From a virus, in IMG/VR virus record IMGVR_UViG_3300050015_000990, positions 1 to 64,000 of that record: a stretch of DNA of 64,000 nt. One strand, given 5' to 3'. The notes under the pieces were generated by a model. That model ran no database searches and was not told the DNA's origin. It saw nothing but the letters and a program-made list of their open reading frames with translations. The translations under genes were made by a program, and so were the position numbers. Below, piece after piece: positions 43,293 to 51,779 of the stretch (positions within the stretch are counted from its first letter, which is position 1; each line of letters starts with the position of its first letter).

Positions 43293-43923
43293 ACAAATTT
43301 CGTTCTTCATCTTTTAATTCTTTAAGCGTTTTATCATAAACTTCTATAATTGCTTTTATACCATTTTCATTTATTTCTCTAGTTCCAATTCCAGCATAAT
43401 TTTTAGTTAATATCGGAGTATCAATTTCACTAAATAACCCTCCGTATATTATGCCAAATAAATTAGTATTTGTTTTCCAAATAAACCATTTATTTTTAAC
43501 TTGATCAAAAACATATGTTGGCTTATTGTGTTGAATAGCCATTTCAACCGCATATCCTGTACCTCCAGCAACTATTTCTTTTTTAGTTTTATTTACATAT
43601 CCTTTTGGATCTATTCCTCCAGGAGCAACTATAACTCCAATAGCAAAGATAGCATCAGCATTTTTAACTTGAAACCAATTTCTGCCATGTAAATTATAGT
43701 ATTTAGATATATCAGGTCTCCCTAAAATCCCATAGGTTTTTTTAACTTCAATAATTCCTTCTTCTAATTCAATTTTAGATAATTCGGTATTACCGATAGG
43801 GGTTTTATTACCACTCCAATAATGTTTATGATTTAAAAATCCTTTAGATTTACCAATAGAATCCCATTTACTATCTCCTCCTATTGCTCCTCCGGAATGA
43901 TTTATATAATTATCGAGATTCAT
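43291..43923 (-). CDS. SLOG-family nucleotide-binding protein
   Basis: 210 residues when started at MNLDNYINHSGG (43923), with a 14-base overlap of the zinc-ribbon gene; a start further up would overlap more. Motifs are typical of a SLOG/Rossmann fold: HSGGAIGGDSKWD, the K.ADAIFAIG strand, GGTGYAVEMAIQHNKPTYVFDQ and a C-terminal YAGIGTRE. Related proteins bind nucleotides or nucleotide-derived second messengers, or hydrolyse nucleoside phosphates. Neighbours also include a deoxyribosyltransferase-like enzyme, so a nucleotide-metabolism or anti-defence role is plausible; the exact ligand is unknown. Confidence 0.65.
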   Translation of the reverse strand: MNLDNYINHSGGAIGGDSKWDSIGKSKGFLNHKHYWSGNKTPIGNTELSKIELEEGIIEVKKTYGILGRPDISKYYNLHGRNWFQVKNADAIFAIGVIVAPGGIDPKGYVNKTKKEIVAGGTGYAVEMAIQHNKPTYVFDQVKNKWFIWKTNTNLFGIIYGGLFSEIDTPILTKNYAGIGTREINENGIKAIIEVYDKTLKELKDEERNL

Positions 43924-44251
43924 TTTTCCTATATTTTTCCATATCTTTAAACATAGTTCCACATTTCTTGCAAACAAAATATTCATCAATTATCCAAGAA
44001 GAATACCCAGGGCCATAAATACCATTATCGTCTCTTTTTTCAATATGATCTTTACTTGTAGATTTACAAGAAGGACATTTAATTATTCTACTTCGATCCC
44101 CTTCTTCTTTACGAGTTTTTTCTTCGGCTTTTCTTTTTGCTTCGAGCTGCTTTTCATACCAATCTGGATCAATTTTTACAGGAGTAAATAGCCCTTTTTT
44201 TCGAAATTCCTCTTCTACTGATATTAATTTTGGTTTTTTTATTTTTCCCAT
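43910..44251 (-). CDS. zinc-ribbon protein
   Basis: A 113-residue protein with a basic helix (KQLEAKRKAEEKTRKEEGDRS) and a four-Cys zinc ribbon (CPSC ... CKKC, ~36 residues apart). Such ribbons usually bind DNA or RNA or stabilise interactions. It overlaps the upstream gene by 13 bases and the downstream SLOG gene by 14 bases. No specific family recognised. Three further small zinc-ribbon genes occur in this window. Confidence 0.65.
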   Translation of the reverse strand: MGKIKKPKLISVEEEFRKKGLFTPVKIDPDWYEKQLEAKRKAEEKTRKEEGDRSRIIKCPSCKSTSKDHIEKRDDNGIYGPGYSSWIIDEYFVCKKCGTMFKDMEKYRKNESR

Positions 44252-44724
44252 TGGGACAAAGTATTCATTACAATAAATAATGCTTCAGACATTTCTTCCA
44301 AAGAATCTGCAATTGCCGTATCCGGTCTTGAAAGTTGAGTTTGTATTACTACATCCTGTTTTCTTTCATATTGAGGATCTACCCCAACAATAATTGGTCG
44401 ATTTCCTGAAAGACCATATCTGCCAAGTTCTAAAAGAACAATAGGATTTAAAGATCCCCGAGCAAACCAAAATAAAAGTATATCTGCATTTAAGAGATGA
44501 ATAAATTCCCAGGTAATTTGTGCTTCAGCAGCTTTTGGATCTCCTATTGGGAAATCTTTTCGTCGAGGATTATAAATTGTAAGTTTGGGAAGTTCTTTAA
44601 TATCTTCTAAAAGAACTGATTGCCAATCAGGGCAATTCGTAATTCCGCCTGCTAAAAAGAGTTTAAAGTTTTCATTATTCTCAAGAGAATAAATTTCATT
44701 TGGTGCTTCAATTATTAGTGCCAT
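44239..44724 (-). CDS. nucleoside 2-deoxyribosyltransferase-like protein
   Basis: A 161-residue protein with FLAGGITNCPDWQ (start of the fold), YNPRRKDFP, ADILLFWFARGSLNPIVLLELGRYG (the Glu-containing motif of the family) and NRPIIVGVD. These match the nucleoside deoxyribosyltransferase-2 type family, which transfers or removes the base of deoxynucleosides. In phages these proteins occur near nucleotide enzymes. A salvage or modified-base role is inferred. It overlaps the following gene by 13 bases. Confidence 0.75.
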   Translation of the reverse strand: MALIIEAPNEIYSLENNENFKLFLAGGITNCPDWQSVLLEDIKELPKLTIYNPRRKDFPIGDPKAAEAQITWEFIHLLNADILLFWFARGSLNPIVLLELGRYGLSGNRPIIVGVDPQYERKQDVVIQTQLSRPDTAIADSLEEMSEALFIVMNTLSQWEK

Positions 44725-44727
44725 ATT

Positions 44728-45078
44728 TTAACTTTTTCTACTTAATTTTATTTTTCCCCCGCAAACCGGGCATTTATATTTTAACTTTTTTGCACATTCT
44801 TTACAAAAATAAGTTTCATTAACCATCCAACAATCCCATAATTCTTTCATGTGATGGAGTACTTTTAAAGGTTTTCCATAGCATTCAATAATATATTTCA
44901 GAGTAGGGGGTTCATTATTATATTGAGTATGCTTTCCAAAATGATAATGCTCGGTTTTTTTCCAAGCTTTTCCAGTACATTGATATTCATCATGATACTG
45001 CATATTATCACCAAATCCAGACCAGAAAGCTAAATTCTTATTACATTTTTTACAATATACGTCGTGTGTGCTGTGCAT
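44728..45078 (-). CDS. Cys-rich zinc-binding protein
   Basis: A 116-residue protein with paired Cys motifs: CKKC near the N-terminus, an isolated Cys (YQCTGK), then FCKECAKKLKYKCPVCGG at the C-terminus. It is rich in His and Trp. At least one zinc ribbon is expected at the C-terminus. Its ATG overlaps the previous stop as TAATG, and the gene ends 3 bases before the deoxyribosyltransferase-like gene. Function unknown. Confidence 0.65.
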   Translation of the reverse strand: MHSTHDVYCKKCNKNLAFWSGFGDNMQYHDEYQCTGKAWKKTEHYHFGKHTQYNNEPPTLKYIIECYGKPLKVLHHMKELWDCWMVNETYFCKECAKKLKYKCPVCGGKIKLSRKS

Positions 45079-45257
45079 TATTGATTATCATTATAAACAT
45101 ATCCTGAATTGGGATTACCCCAGAATCCATGCCTCAAATCTTTTTCAATAGATTGAATAGAAGAGGAATAGCAAGTAGGAACATCCTCCTCTTGCATTTT
45201 TAGCTCTTTTTTTTCCTTTTTACTGAGCTTCGATTTTTGCAATTGCTTTGTTTTCAT
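45078..45257 (-). CDS. small protein, start uncertain
   Basis: 59 residues from ATG 45257 (MKTKQLQKSKLSKKEKKELK), overlapping the upstream gene by 38 bases; an ATG at 45200 (MQEEDVPTCYSSS) would give 39 residues without overlap. The stop overlaps the next start (TAATG), supporting expression. The C-terminal half (DLRHGFWGNPNSGYVYNDNQ) is the conserved-looking part. No family recognised. Confidence 0.5.
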   Translation of the reverse strand: MKTKQLQKSKLSKKEKKELKMQEEDVPTCYSSSIQSIEKDLRHGFWGNPNSGYVYNDNQ

Positions 45258-45591
45258 AAAGTTTAAAGGCTTGATCTTCATTTTCAAAACGAGCATCCAT
45301 TTCATAAAGAACATAAAGAGGTTCCGCAAGAGCTGTTGCTATTTGCTGAAGTTTCTCCGTATCGAGGGTTAAATCTAAATCCCCATACCAAATTTTTCCT
45401 CTGGATCTGGTGACAATATTTGCATTAAATACCACTTTATTATCCGGATATTTTTCTTTGTATCCGCTTTTGGATCCTGAGATCATTCTTCCCATCATAA
45501 ATCCAAAATTATCAAAAAGCTTATACATATCACCATCTGACATAAATTCGGATGGGAATGTAGGTAAGATTTTAATTTCATCTTTTTTCAT
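45220..45591 (-). CDS. small phage protein of unknown function
   Basis: A 123-residue protein. Key parts are DMYKLFDNFGFMMGRMISGSK, VVFNANIVTRSRGKIWYGDLDLT and ATALAEPLYVLYEMDARFENE. It has an alpha/beta layout without a catalytic signature. The start ATG overlaps the stop of a 49-residue gene as ATGA. It is part of the run of small genes downstream of gp47. I do not recognise the family. Confidence 0.65.
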   Translation of the reverse strand: MKKDEIKILPTFPSEFMSDGDMYKLFDNFGFMMGRMISGSKSGYKEKYPDNKVVFNANIVTRSRGKIWYGDLDLTLDTEKLQQIATALAEPLYVLYEMDARFENEDQAFKLYENKAIAKIEAQ

Positions 45592-45737
45592 CGATTTGGT
45601 GGTTTAAATTTATCATAAATAAATTCTATTTCAACTTGTCTTTTTTGATGGCATAGTTTCTCAAGTTTTCGTAAATCCTTTTTGGAGATAGATCCTCCTC
45701 CTTCATGAGTTGTACAAACCCTTATTTTTATTTTCAT
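45588..45737 (-). CDS. 49-residue small protein
   Basis: ATG at 45737 to TGA at 45588-45590 gives 49 residues: MKIKIRVCTTHEGGGSISKK then DLRKLEKLCHQKRQ and a basic/aromatic end. Both ends overlap the neighbours as ATGA (gp47 gene upstream, 123-residue gene downstream). That is strong evidence for a real, translationally coupled gene. A short beta strand, a glycine turn and a helix are expected. Function unknown. Confidence 0.7.
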   Translation of the reverse strand: MKIKIRVCTTHEGGGSISKKDLRKLEKLCHQKRQVEIEFIYDKFKPPNR

Positions 45738-46858
45738 ATTATATCAATTACTTCATTTTCTTTTTGAGCTTTCTCATAATATTCTCTATTTAAGAGCTTT
45801 AATTTAACTAAGAATTCCATTTGATGACCCAAATCATCGATAGATTTTTCAAGTAAGGAAATAATATCCTTAATCTCTTCTCCATCCATAAGCTCTCCAA
45901 ATGTATCATCAAGCTTCTTCTTTTCACCAACTGTCTCTACCTTCTTATAGGCGCAACCCTCTAAAAGTTCTGTAAAACGAGTTAAATTAAATAAATGAAT
46001 GTACTTATCTGGAACTATTATATCTGTATAATTATTCTCAAGGATCTTATGAGCTTTTTCTAAGGTCCATTCTATAAGATCTTCTAATAAAATTCTTTGG
46101 AAAATCGGAGATGTTTTATTAGTAATAAATTCAATCTTATTTTCTTGAGGATAAAAAGTATAATATCCCTTCTTATTTCCTATATCACTTCTCTTTGTAG
46201 AATATGGGGATCCCAAATAAAGGGAATCCCTTAATTCCTGTCTTTTATGAACGTGACCAGAGATAACTTTTTTAACCCCTTTAATTCCTCTTAATTTGGA
46301 TCCTCTCGTGATTTGTCTTCCGTTGTCATATTTTAAGCCCATTATATCTGCATGGGCAAAGATAAAATCGCAGGGATTTGATTTTCCAAACATTTCTTCT
46401 TTTTCAGGATTACCTATCCAAGGAAGAACCAAAATCCTTGTTTTTCCGTTTGTAATAACAGCAGGTTGTTCGTAAATTTTAACATTTGGAATAAAGCGAA
46501 AAGCAGCTAACGAATTAACATCTGTATCATGTTTTTTATAAATATCATGATTCCCAGTAAGCATATAGACGGGAATAATATCTGCAAGGTCAAAAACCAA
46601 ATCTATAGATTTGTTCATAACATTAATATCCAATAGCTGTCTATTATCAAACCAGTCTCCTAGAATAAAAAGAATATCTCCTTCCTTTTTCGTTTCTTTT
46701 AAATAGAGAATATAAATTTTATAAAAAAAATCTAATTGGTTTTGAAGCCATTCGAGAGAGTTTGCTCTGACCCCAAAATGAAGGTCAGAGATAAGATAGA
46801 TTTTATTATATGTTATTTGTTCTGTAGGAACTTCATACTCAAATAATTCTACATCCAT
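45734..46858 (-). CDS. 47: recombination endonuclease subunit gp47 (SbcD/Mre11-like)
   Basis: A 374-residue calcineurin-type phosphoesterase. Metal-binding motifs are visible in order: SDLHFG, LGDWFDN, TGNHD, FAHADI and SGHVHKR. The C-terminal part is the helical capping/ATPase-binding region (DLIEWTLEKAHKIL, ISLLEKSIDDLGHQMEFLVKLK). With gp46 it resects DNA ends. Length fits T4 gp47 (339) with a slightly longer tail. Promoter-like element and terminator lie upstream. Confidence 0.92.
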   Translation of the reverse strand: MDVELFEYEVPTEQITYNKIYLISDLHFGVRANSLEWLQNQLDFFYKIYILYLKETKKEGDILFILGDWFDNRQLLDINVMNKSIDLVFDLADIIPVYMLTGNHDIYKKHDTDVNSLAAFRFIPNVKIYEQPAVITNGKTRILVLPWIGNPEKEEMFGKSNPCDFIFAHADIMGLKYDNGRQITRGSKLRGIKGVKKVISGHVHKRQELRDSLYLGSPYSTKRSDIGNKKGYYTFYPQENKIEFITNKTSPIFQRILLEDLIEWTLEKAHKILENNYTDIIVPDKYIHLFNLTRFTELLEGCAYKKVETVGEKKKLDDTFGELMDGEEIKDIISLLEKSIDDLGHQMEFLVKLKLLNREYYEKAQKENEVIDII

Positions 46859-46884
46859 AAGTCGTTATAAGTAGATTTTTGTAA

Positions 46885-46915
46885 ATATTATAGAACAAAA
46901 AAGACCAAGAGTTTT
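46885..46915 (-). promoter_or_regulatory. promoter-like element upstream of gp47 gene
   Basis: AAAACTC (complement of 46909-46915), 16-base spacer, TATAATAT (complement of 46885-46892). ATG is 27 bases further at 46858. Confidence 0.65.
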
Positions 46916-46935
46916 TTATTCTTTTGGCCTTTTTT
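46897..46935 (-). terminator. hairpin terminator
   Basis: AAAAAAGACCAA (46897-46908) and TTGGCCTTTTTT (46924-46935) pair with one mismatch. T-rich on the - strand after the stem. It ends the transcript of the gene stopping at 46949 and overlaps the gp47 promoter-like element. Confidence 0.65.
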
Positions 46936-46948
46936 AAAATTAATTAGG

Positions 46949-47317
46949 TTAAGCTTCTTTCCGCCAAACCTTATGTCTTATCTCTACCAGATTTTGTAAT
47001 TCTTTTAATGAAACTTCAACATTTCCCAAATTAGTCTTAAAAATTACAATTTCATTTTTCTGATTGTAATTATTAATTGAAAAATCCTCTTCTAATTCTA
47101 GATCTTTTACTTCTTTATAATTCAATCCCAGTTTCTTTAAAAGAAATTCATCTAAAATCATCGGATCAATTGACTCGTTGGATAACTCTTCAGTATCTTC
47201 TTCAGAAACTTGAACTTTAGTAATAAGATTTATTCCTCCAAACATATTCATCTGAAATTCAGTCCAACTAGAATCTTCTTCACTAGGATAATTTTCAAAA
47301 ATTTTATTAGCTTTCAT
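46949..47317 (-). CDS. small protein with tag-like N-terminus
   Basis: A 122-residue acidic protein beginning MKANKIFENYPSEEDSSW, which resembles the first half of the NFERG tag (MKA....E) but lacks NFERG.DPK. The rest has ESIDPMILDEFLLKKLGLNYKEV and EIVIFKTNLGNVEVSLKELQNLVE (alpha/beta). It may represent a more divergent member of the tagged set. Followed by a terminator. Function unknown. Confidence 0.6.
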   Translation of the reverse strand: MKANKIFENYPSEEDSSWTEFQMNMFGGINLITKVQVSEEDTEELSNESIDPMILDEFLLKKLGLNYKEVKDLELEEDFSINNYNQKNEIVIFKTNLGNVEVSLKELQNLVEIRHKVWRKEA

Positions 47318-47319
47318 TT

Positions 47320-47691
47320 CTAAATATAAATTATTAATTCATCTTCATTAGATTCTTCTAAATCAAATAAATAAGTTCCTTCTGGAATTTTTTGATGTAC
47401 CTTAAAATTAATAACTGTAGATCCCGGTCGTTTTTTATAAGTTAAACCTACATAAGATAAAATAGGTTTTTTAAAAGAAAGAATGTTTTTTTCTTCATTA
47501 TACTTAATGATAAAATCCTCATTATTATTAAACCAATCAGGATAATTTGTTATTTTTATTTCGGATCCACTTGAAGTACTATGTTTTACCTGGTTTTTAT
47601 AGTTAAAACTTTGAGTTAAGTGTTCATAATGAGATATAATAATTTTACTTTGCTCTAAAGTTTTAGATCCCTGGATTAATTTTGCTCTCAT
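47320..47691 (-). CDS. small protein with tag-like N-terminus
   Basis: A 123-residue protein starting MRAKLIQGSKTLEQSK, again sharing M[KR]A with tagged proteins but not the NFERG core. The C-terminal half is beta-rich (FIIKYNEEKNILSFKKP, STVINFKVHQKIPEGTYLFDLEE). It lies 2 bases upstream of the previous gene in the same operon. Its leader has AAATAAATAAAAAC. Function unknown. Confidence 0.6.
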   Translation of the reverse strand: MRAKLIQGSKTLEQSKIIISHYEHLTQSFNYKNQVKHSTSSGSEIKITNYPDWFNNNEDFIIKYNEEKNILSFKKPILSYVGLTYKKRPGSTVINFKVHQKIPEGTYLFDLEESNEDELIIYI

Positions 47692-47709
47692 AGTTTTTAT
47701 TTATTTATT

Positions 47710-48159
47710 CTAAAAGAGTTTTCGAGTTTTAATTTTGTTTTTAACTTTTCCTTTTTCAGAAAGCTCTTTAAGCAATCCTTCTTTATCAAGAACACCTATT
47801 TCTGCATACAATTGATCATAATTAACTTGAAAGAATTCTGCAAAACTAATAAAAATTTGCATACCTGAATAACTTTTACTTTTATTTAGTTCTCCCTTAA
47901 AATAATAATACATTTTAGACATATCTCCTTTATCAACTCTTTTGGGATTTTTATATTTTAAATAAAAAGGAGAATTTTGAAATAGTTTATAAAGGTCCTC
48001 ATCTAATCTTTTTTCAGTTCTAACATCAATAAGATTATCTGAGAGCTGATCATCATATAAAGATGAAATTCTATCATCGATTTTCATTGGAGCCGTAAAT
48101 GCTTCATAATCAATATCCCCGGTATTGTAAGAATTATTGAGGATTTTATCTTCTCTCAT
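47710..48159 (-). CDS. small basic/acidic protein of unknown function
   Basis: A 149-residue protein: acidic N-terminus (NTGDIDYEAFTAPMKIDDR), central helical region (RTEKRLDEDLYKLFQNSPF), and a C-terminal MQIFISFAEFFQVNYDQLYAEI and a Lys-rich tail (KGKVKNKIKTRKLF). No family recognised. It is 58 bases downstream of the replicative helicase gene and thus in the replication module. Confidence 0.6.
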   Translation of the reverse strand: MREDKILNNSYNTGDIDYEAFTAPMKIDDRISSLYDDQLSDNLIDVRTEKRLDEDLYKLFQNSPFYLKYKNPKRVDKGDMSKMYYYFKGELNKSKSYSGMQIFISFAEFFQVNYDQLYAEIGVLDKEGLLKELSEKGKVKNKIKTRKLF

Positions 48160-48217
48160 GGCTTAATTGTATTAAAATTTTCATATTATAAAAAAAATAT
48201 CGTTTTGATACTATTTA

Positions 48218-49726
48218 TTAAAATAGCATCGCTGCGGTTTGTACAGTTTCTTCTGGCTCCCCAGTTAAACTTAATTCCTGATTTGGATTTGGATAATTAC
48301 TTATTTTAGCAGCAATTATACTTTCTCCAGATGGAAAATTATCTGGTCCATTTCCTTTAAAATTGCTGGTAGATCCTCTCTTTTGATATTTATTATTAAC
48401 AGTATGAGCCATAATATATTCCATGTCTTCAATCTGACTGTTGGGATCCTCTTCGATGCGAGAATATTTTCTATCGAAGGTATACAATTTTCGTGTATTT
48501 TCCATTCCTGAAACCCTATCAGCTAAATATTTCAAATAATTTAACCCTTGAGCTTTCATTACTGGATTAGTGACAATACCAAATAAACCATCAACAGTAT
48601 GCAATAAAGCTGCAGATTCAGATACATTTGAAATTGATAAGTCTGATGTATCCCAGCCCCCACGATTTGTTTGAGTAGCTGTAATAATAGCCCAGTTTTC
48701 TTCTTGAGCAATAGCACGTAAGTCTTCACTGATTTGTTTAATCTTCATGTAAAGGTTCTCAGTGTTAGGATTACGCCAGTTCTTCATAATGTTAATATAA
48801 TCAACAAAAACATTTTCAAATTTGTATCCCAATATTTCTTGAGCTTTTACAAGGTAGGCACGAAGGTCGGTGGTTCCCATTGTTGAAGAAGGGAATTCTT
48901 GAATGTGGAATTTTCCAAGTGGTTTAAAAGCGGTTGATTGTAACTGATTGAGTTTTGTTCTCATCCGATCAGTATCTTTGGTAGCTTCCTTATATTCATC
49001 CATAGGAATTGAAAGCATATTACTTCCAATACGCATGGCTATAATTTCTTTTTGAAGTTCAACAGTTATGTAAGCAGTATTGAATCCATTATAAACAGAA
49101 TGAGCTGCTAGGTTACCAAGCCAAGTTGACTTACCGCATTTTGGGCCAGACAAGAATACAAATAAAGCTCCTTTCCACCATCCACCATCAAGACATTTGT
49201 CAATAAATGGATAACCAGTTGGTGTTGTAGCTAATCGATCCTGCTTATGAGACATCGGATCGAAGAAGTCATTACCAATTTTAAAAGAAAAATCAATAGC
49301 TGTTTCTGTGGAAAGCATATGTCGAACTTTCTCGACAACTTCTGCTGTATTTTCAACAGTTAATGTAGAGGTTTTGAGGAATGCAACGGATTTTCTCATA
49401 ACGTATTCCAGATTCTTCATTCGAATCCAGGGACCCACGTTTTCTTCAAGCCAGTCCGGAGTATAATTTAAAAGTTCAACTTTCGTATTGTAAAGAGCGA
49501 TAATAACATCTTCACTTATTTTATCCGAAACACCCTTAATACGAACTAATTCCCATAGTTGTTCTTTTGATGGGGGTCCTAAATATTTAAGAGAATGATC
49601 CTTAGCTATTTCAAACAACTCTCTTATATTAGGATTTGAAAAGAATTCTTGTTTGCATACATTAAGAAATATTGGATTCCCTAAAATATAGTGAAAAAAT
49701 ATAGTTTCTTGATAAGCACCTATCAT
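48218..49726 (-). CDS. 41: replicative DNA helicase (T4 gp41/DnaB-like)
   Basis: A 502-residue DnaB-type helicase. N-terminal helical domain (1-110), then the RecA-fold ATPase: Walker A GPKCGKST (194-201), TAYITVELQKEIIAMRIGSN, Walker B FENVFVDYINIM, and the IITATQTNRGG sensor segment followed by LSISNVSESAALLHTVDGLFGI. Hexameric 5'-3' helicase of the replisome. Length agrees with T4 gp41 (475). Start ATG at 49726 follows the gp21-like gene by 3 bases. Confidence 0.92.
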   Translation of the reverse strand: MIGAYQETIFFHYILGNPIFLNVCKQEFFSNPNIRELFEIAKDHSLKYLGPPSKEQLWELVRIKGVSDKISEDVIIALYNTKVELLNYTPDWLEENVGPWIRMKNLEYVMRKSVAFLKTSTLTVENTAEVVEKVRHMLSTETAIDFSFKIGNDFFDPMSHKQDRLATTPTGYPFIDKCLDGGWWKGALFVFLSGPKCGKSTWLGNLAAHSVYNGFNTAYITVELQKEIIAMRIGSNMLSIPMDEYKEATKDTDRMRTKLNQLQSTAFKPLGKFHIQEFPSSTMGTTDLRAYLVKAQEILGYKFENVFVDYINIMKNWRNPNTENLYMKIKQISEDLRAIAQEENWAIITATQTNRGGWDTSDLSISNVSESAALLHTVDGLFGIVTNPVMKAQGLNYLKYLADRVSGMENTRKLYTFDRKYSRIEEDPNSQIEDMEYIMAHTVNNKYQKRGSTSNFKGNGPDNFPSGESIIAAKISNYPNPNQELSLTGEPEETVQTAAMLF

Positions 49727-49729
49727 ATT

Positions 49730-50182
49730 TTACTGATTATTTTTAAAAGCATCTGTTTCTTTTGGAACAATATCAAAAGAAATAATTTTATAATTCACGA
49801 CTTCTTTATTTTCATTTACCTCGCCGGTTCCTCTTGGCCTTACTACAAAAAAAGTTGTAAATTTTGTCATATCATTCTTGATTAAACCCAAAAGTTTATG
49901 ACCATTAGGTGTATCAAGAATTTCGAGAGTCCCTTCTATAGCGTGTGATTCGGGATTGATATGAATTTCTTTAATTTTATGCGAAACATCACCTAATTTT
50001 CCTTTGAAATCCTCAGCTTCGGGATATCCTAGTTGTCCTACCATTGGAAATCTGTGATCTAGTTCTTCAAATTGTTTTACAATGTCTTCAGCACACTCTT
50101 TGGTGTACATTCTACCATTTTCATTGACGGTATCGTAATAAATAAATTTTCCTTTTAGATTCATTTTTTCAAATTTTTTCAT
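49730..50182 (-). CDS. gp21-like prohead-protease homolog lacking catalytic residues
   Basis: 150 residues from ATG 50182 (ATGA overlap; an ATG two codons up is possible). The pattern matches the T4 gp21/S78 peptidase family: ENGRMYTKECAEDIVKQF, VGQLGYPEAE, LGDVSHKI, IEGTLEILDTPNGHKLLGLI and a C-terminal YKIISFDIVPKETDAF. The catalytic His of the family (LGHP or LNHP) is Tyr (residue ~53) and the VSSRG Ser segment is replaced by TTFFVVRPRG. It is therefore probably inactive as a protease. It sits in the replication operon between UvsX-side genes and gp41, not among head genes. It could be a regulator or decoy; a separate active protease would be expected elsewhere. Confidence 0.6.
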   Translation of the reverse strand: MKKFEKMNLKGKFIYYDTVNENGRMYTKECAEDIVKQFEELDHRFPMVGQLGYPEAEDFKGKLGDVSHKIKEIHINPESHAIEGTLEILDTPNGHKLLGLIKNDMTKFTTFFVVRPRGTGEVNENKEVVNYKIISFDIVPKETDAFKNNQ

Positions 50183-50451
50183 TGCCATGGGTGTTTTAAT
50201 AAATGATATTTAGTCCATCCTTTATGCTCTATGTAGCCTAAATCCTGTAGTTTTGATAAATCATCTTCAAGATTTTCTCCAATACGACATCGAGTTTTTA
50301 GACTCACTTCATATTTAATAAAGTCTTCTTCTAATCGTGATTCTTTTTCTAAGAAGTTTACTATTTCAAAAAGAAGATCCTCATGAGTAGGTTCATCAAC
50401 AATACCGAGAAGATTTTTTATCTTTATTTTCTTTTTATTGATTCCTTTCAT
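50179..50451 (-). CDS. small protein, winged-helix-like
   Basis: A 90-residue protein with a basic N-terminus (MKGINKKKIKIKNLL) followed by HEDLLFEIVNFLEKESRLEED, CRIGENLEDDLSKLQDLGYIEHKG. The arrangement of a helix, a second helix and a beta hairpin with a glycine turn resembles a winged helix. It overlaps uvsX and the gp21-like gene by ATGA-type junctions. DNA binding is a weak inference; no family name. Confidence 0.5.
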   Translation of the reverse strand: MKGINKKKIKIKNLLGIVDEPTHEDLLFEIVNFLEKESRLEEDFIKYEVSLKTRCRIGENLEDDLSKLQDLGYIEHKGWTKYHLLKHPWQ

Positions 50452-51752
50452 TCTTTTGGAAGTTCATCTGGTATTTCTTCACCAATAATTTCTGTTAATT
50501 CTTCGAGATCTTCTAAGGAATTAATATCAGGTAATTGAAAAGCAGGCTTGATAATTTTTTCATCAAGTTCAACAAGAATATCATGAGTAAGAACCTTTTC
50601 GGTAAAAAGATCAAGAAGAGAAGTTTCACCTCCTAGATGTTTGCAAATAAGTTGTCTTGCAGTTGCTTTAGGCTGAGCCCAGATAAATTTATTAGGAATT
50701 TGCTCCATTTTTTCGGTTACTTTATTCTTAACAAGATCCCATCCCTGAAATGGAATACAACCTACTTTATCTTCAGTAGTAAGTTTATTATATTCCTTTT
50801 CTGTTAACATATTTCCTCTCATAATTCCACATACATCCCAAGTAACAAATTTTTCAAGGCCAACAAAAGGATTAGGTGATTTATAAAAAGGAATATGAAG
50901 TTGAACCTTAATTGGACGAGCAAATCTTTGTTTAACGGGGGTAACATAAATAGTAACCCCAACTCTTACAGGATCGATATTTTTTTTCTTTTGTTTTTCT
51001 TCTTCTTCAGCATCATCAAGTTTACCTTTTGAAAGAACAAGAATGATTGAAGCATTATATTTTACCCCACCCCCTCCGGAAATTTCTTTTGCAGTAAACA
51101 TACTCATTGCATCGTAAACATGGTTATTTATAATGAAAGGAATTCCCAATTTGGCAAACTTAAGGCCATTAACCCTAAAAAGTTTTCTGATTTGCTGCTG
51201 TTTAGTCATATCTCTTTTATTTGATCCCGAAGTACTATCTTCAACTTCTTTTTCAGAAGATAAATTTCCAAGAGAATCTAAAACAACCATTGTTTTAGGA
51301 GGTTGTTCTCCCTTAGCAATCATTGCTTCAAACATTGCAGTTATTTGAGCAGCAATATGATTAAATTCTTCAACTGTGTTTACCGGTTGAAGACGGACAT
51401 GAGATGTATCTACACCAAGACGAGTTATGAAATCTATATCAATAGATCCTTCCGAATCAAAATAAATAACATCATATCCTTGATTTTTTATTCCCTGCCG
51501 ACAAATAGAAAGAGCTATATAAGTTTTGCCTGTTGACTCTTCCCCAGCAAGAACTAATGATCTTCGATTAGGAAGACCTCCAAATATTGAACCTGAAAGA
51601 CAAGCATTTAAAATATAGGATCCTGTACCAATCCATTCATCTATTTTTGCAATGGGGTTAATTTCGATCATTTCCCCATCTGGAGCAATCTTATTCAACA
51701 TATCATTAAGTGTTGAAAATGAAGCTTGTCCAGTAATTTTTTTCTTACCCAT
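50448..51752 (-). CDS. uvsX: UvsX-like RecA-family recombinase
   Basis: A 434-residue RecA-fold protein. Walker A GEESTGKT (70-77), VIYFDSEGSID, Walker B KTMVVLDSLG, and the L2-like FIINNHVYDAM... and SGGGGVKYNAS. It drives strand exchange and origin-independent replication, and works with gp46/47 products. Length is longer than T4 UvsX (391), mainly at the C-terminus (EELTEIIGEEIPDELPKE). A promoter-like element precedes it, and its start codon lies in a hairpin. Confidence 0.92.
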   Translation of the reverse strand: MGKKKITGQASFSTLNDMLNKIAPDGEMIEINPIAKIDEWIGTGSYILNACLSGSIFGGLPNRRSLVLAGEESTGKTYIALSICRQGIKNQGYDVIYFDSEGSIDIDFITRLGVDTSHVRLQPVNTVEEFNHIAAQITAMFEAMIAKGEQPPKTMVVLDSLGNLSSEKEVEDSTSGSNKRDMTKQQQIRKLFRVNGLKFAKLGIPFIINNHVYDAMSMFTAKEISGGGGVKYNASIILVLSKGKLDDAEEEEKQKKKNIDPVRVGVTIYVTPVKQRFARPIKVQLHIPFYKSPNPFVGLEKFVTWDVCGIMRGNMLTEKEYNKLTTEDKVGCIPFQGWDLVKNKVTEKMEQIPNKFIWAQPKATARQLICKHLGGETSLLDLFTEKVLTHDILVELDEKIIKPAFQLPDINSLEDLEELTEIIGEEIPDELPKE

Positions 51753-51779
51753 AAAATTATTTATTTATTAATTTTATGG
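51749..51779 (-). promoter_or_regulatory. start-codon hairpin of uvsX
   Basis: CCATAAAATT (51749-51758) and AATTTTATGG (51770-51779) form a 10-bp stem that includes the ATG at 51752-51750. If the transcript starts upstream of 51779 the start codon would be sequestered. If the promoter-like element at 51769-51799 is used, only half the stem is transcribed. Confidence 0.4.
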
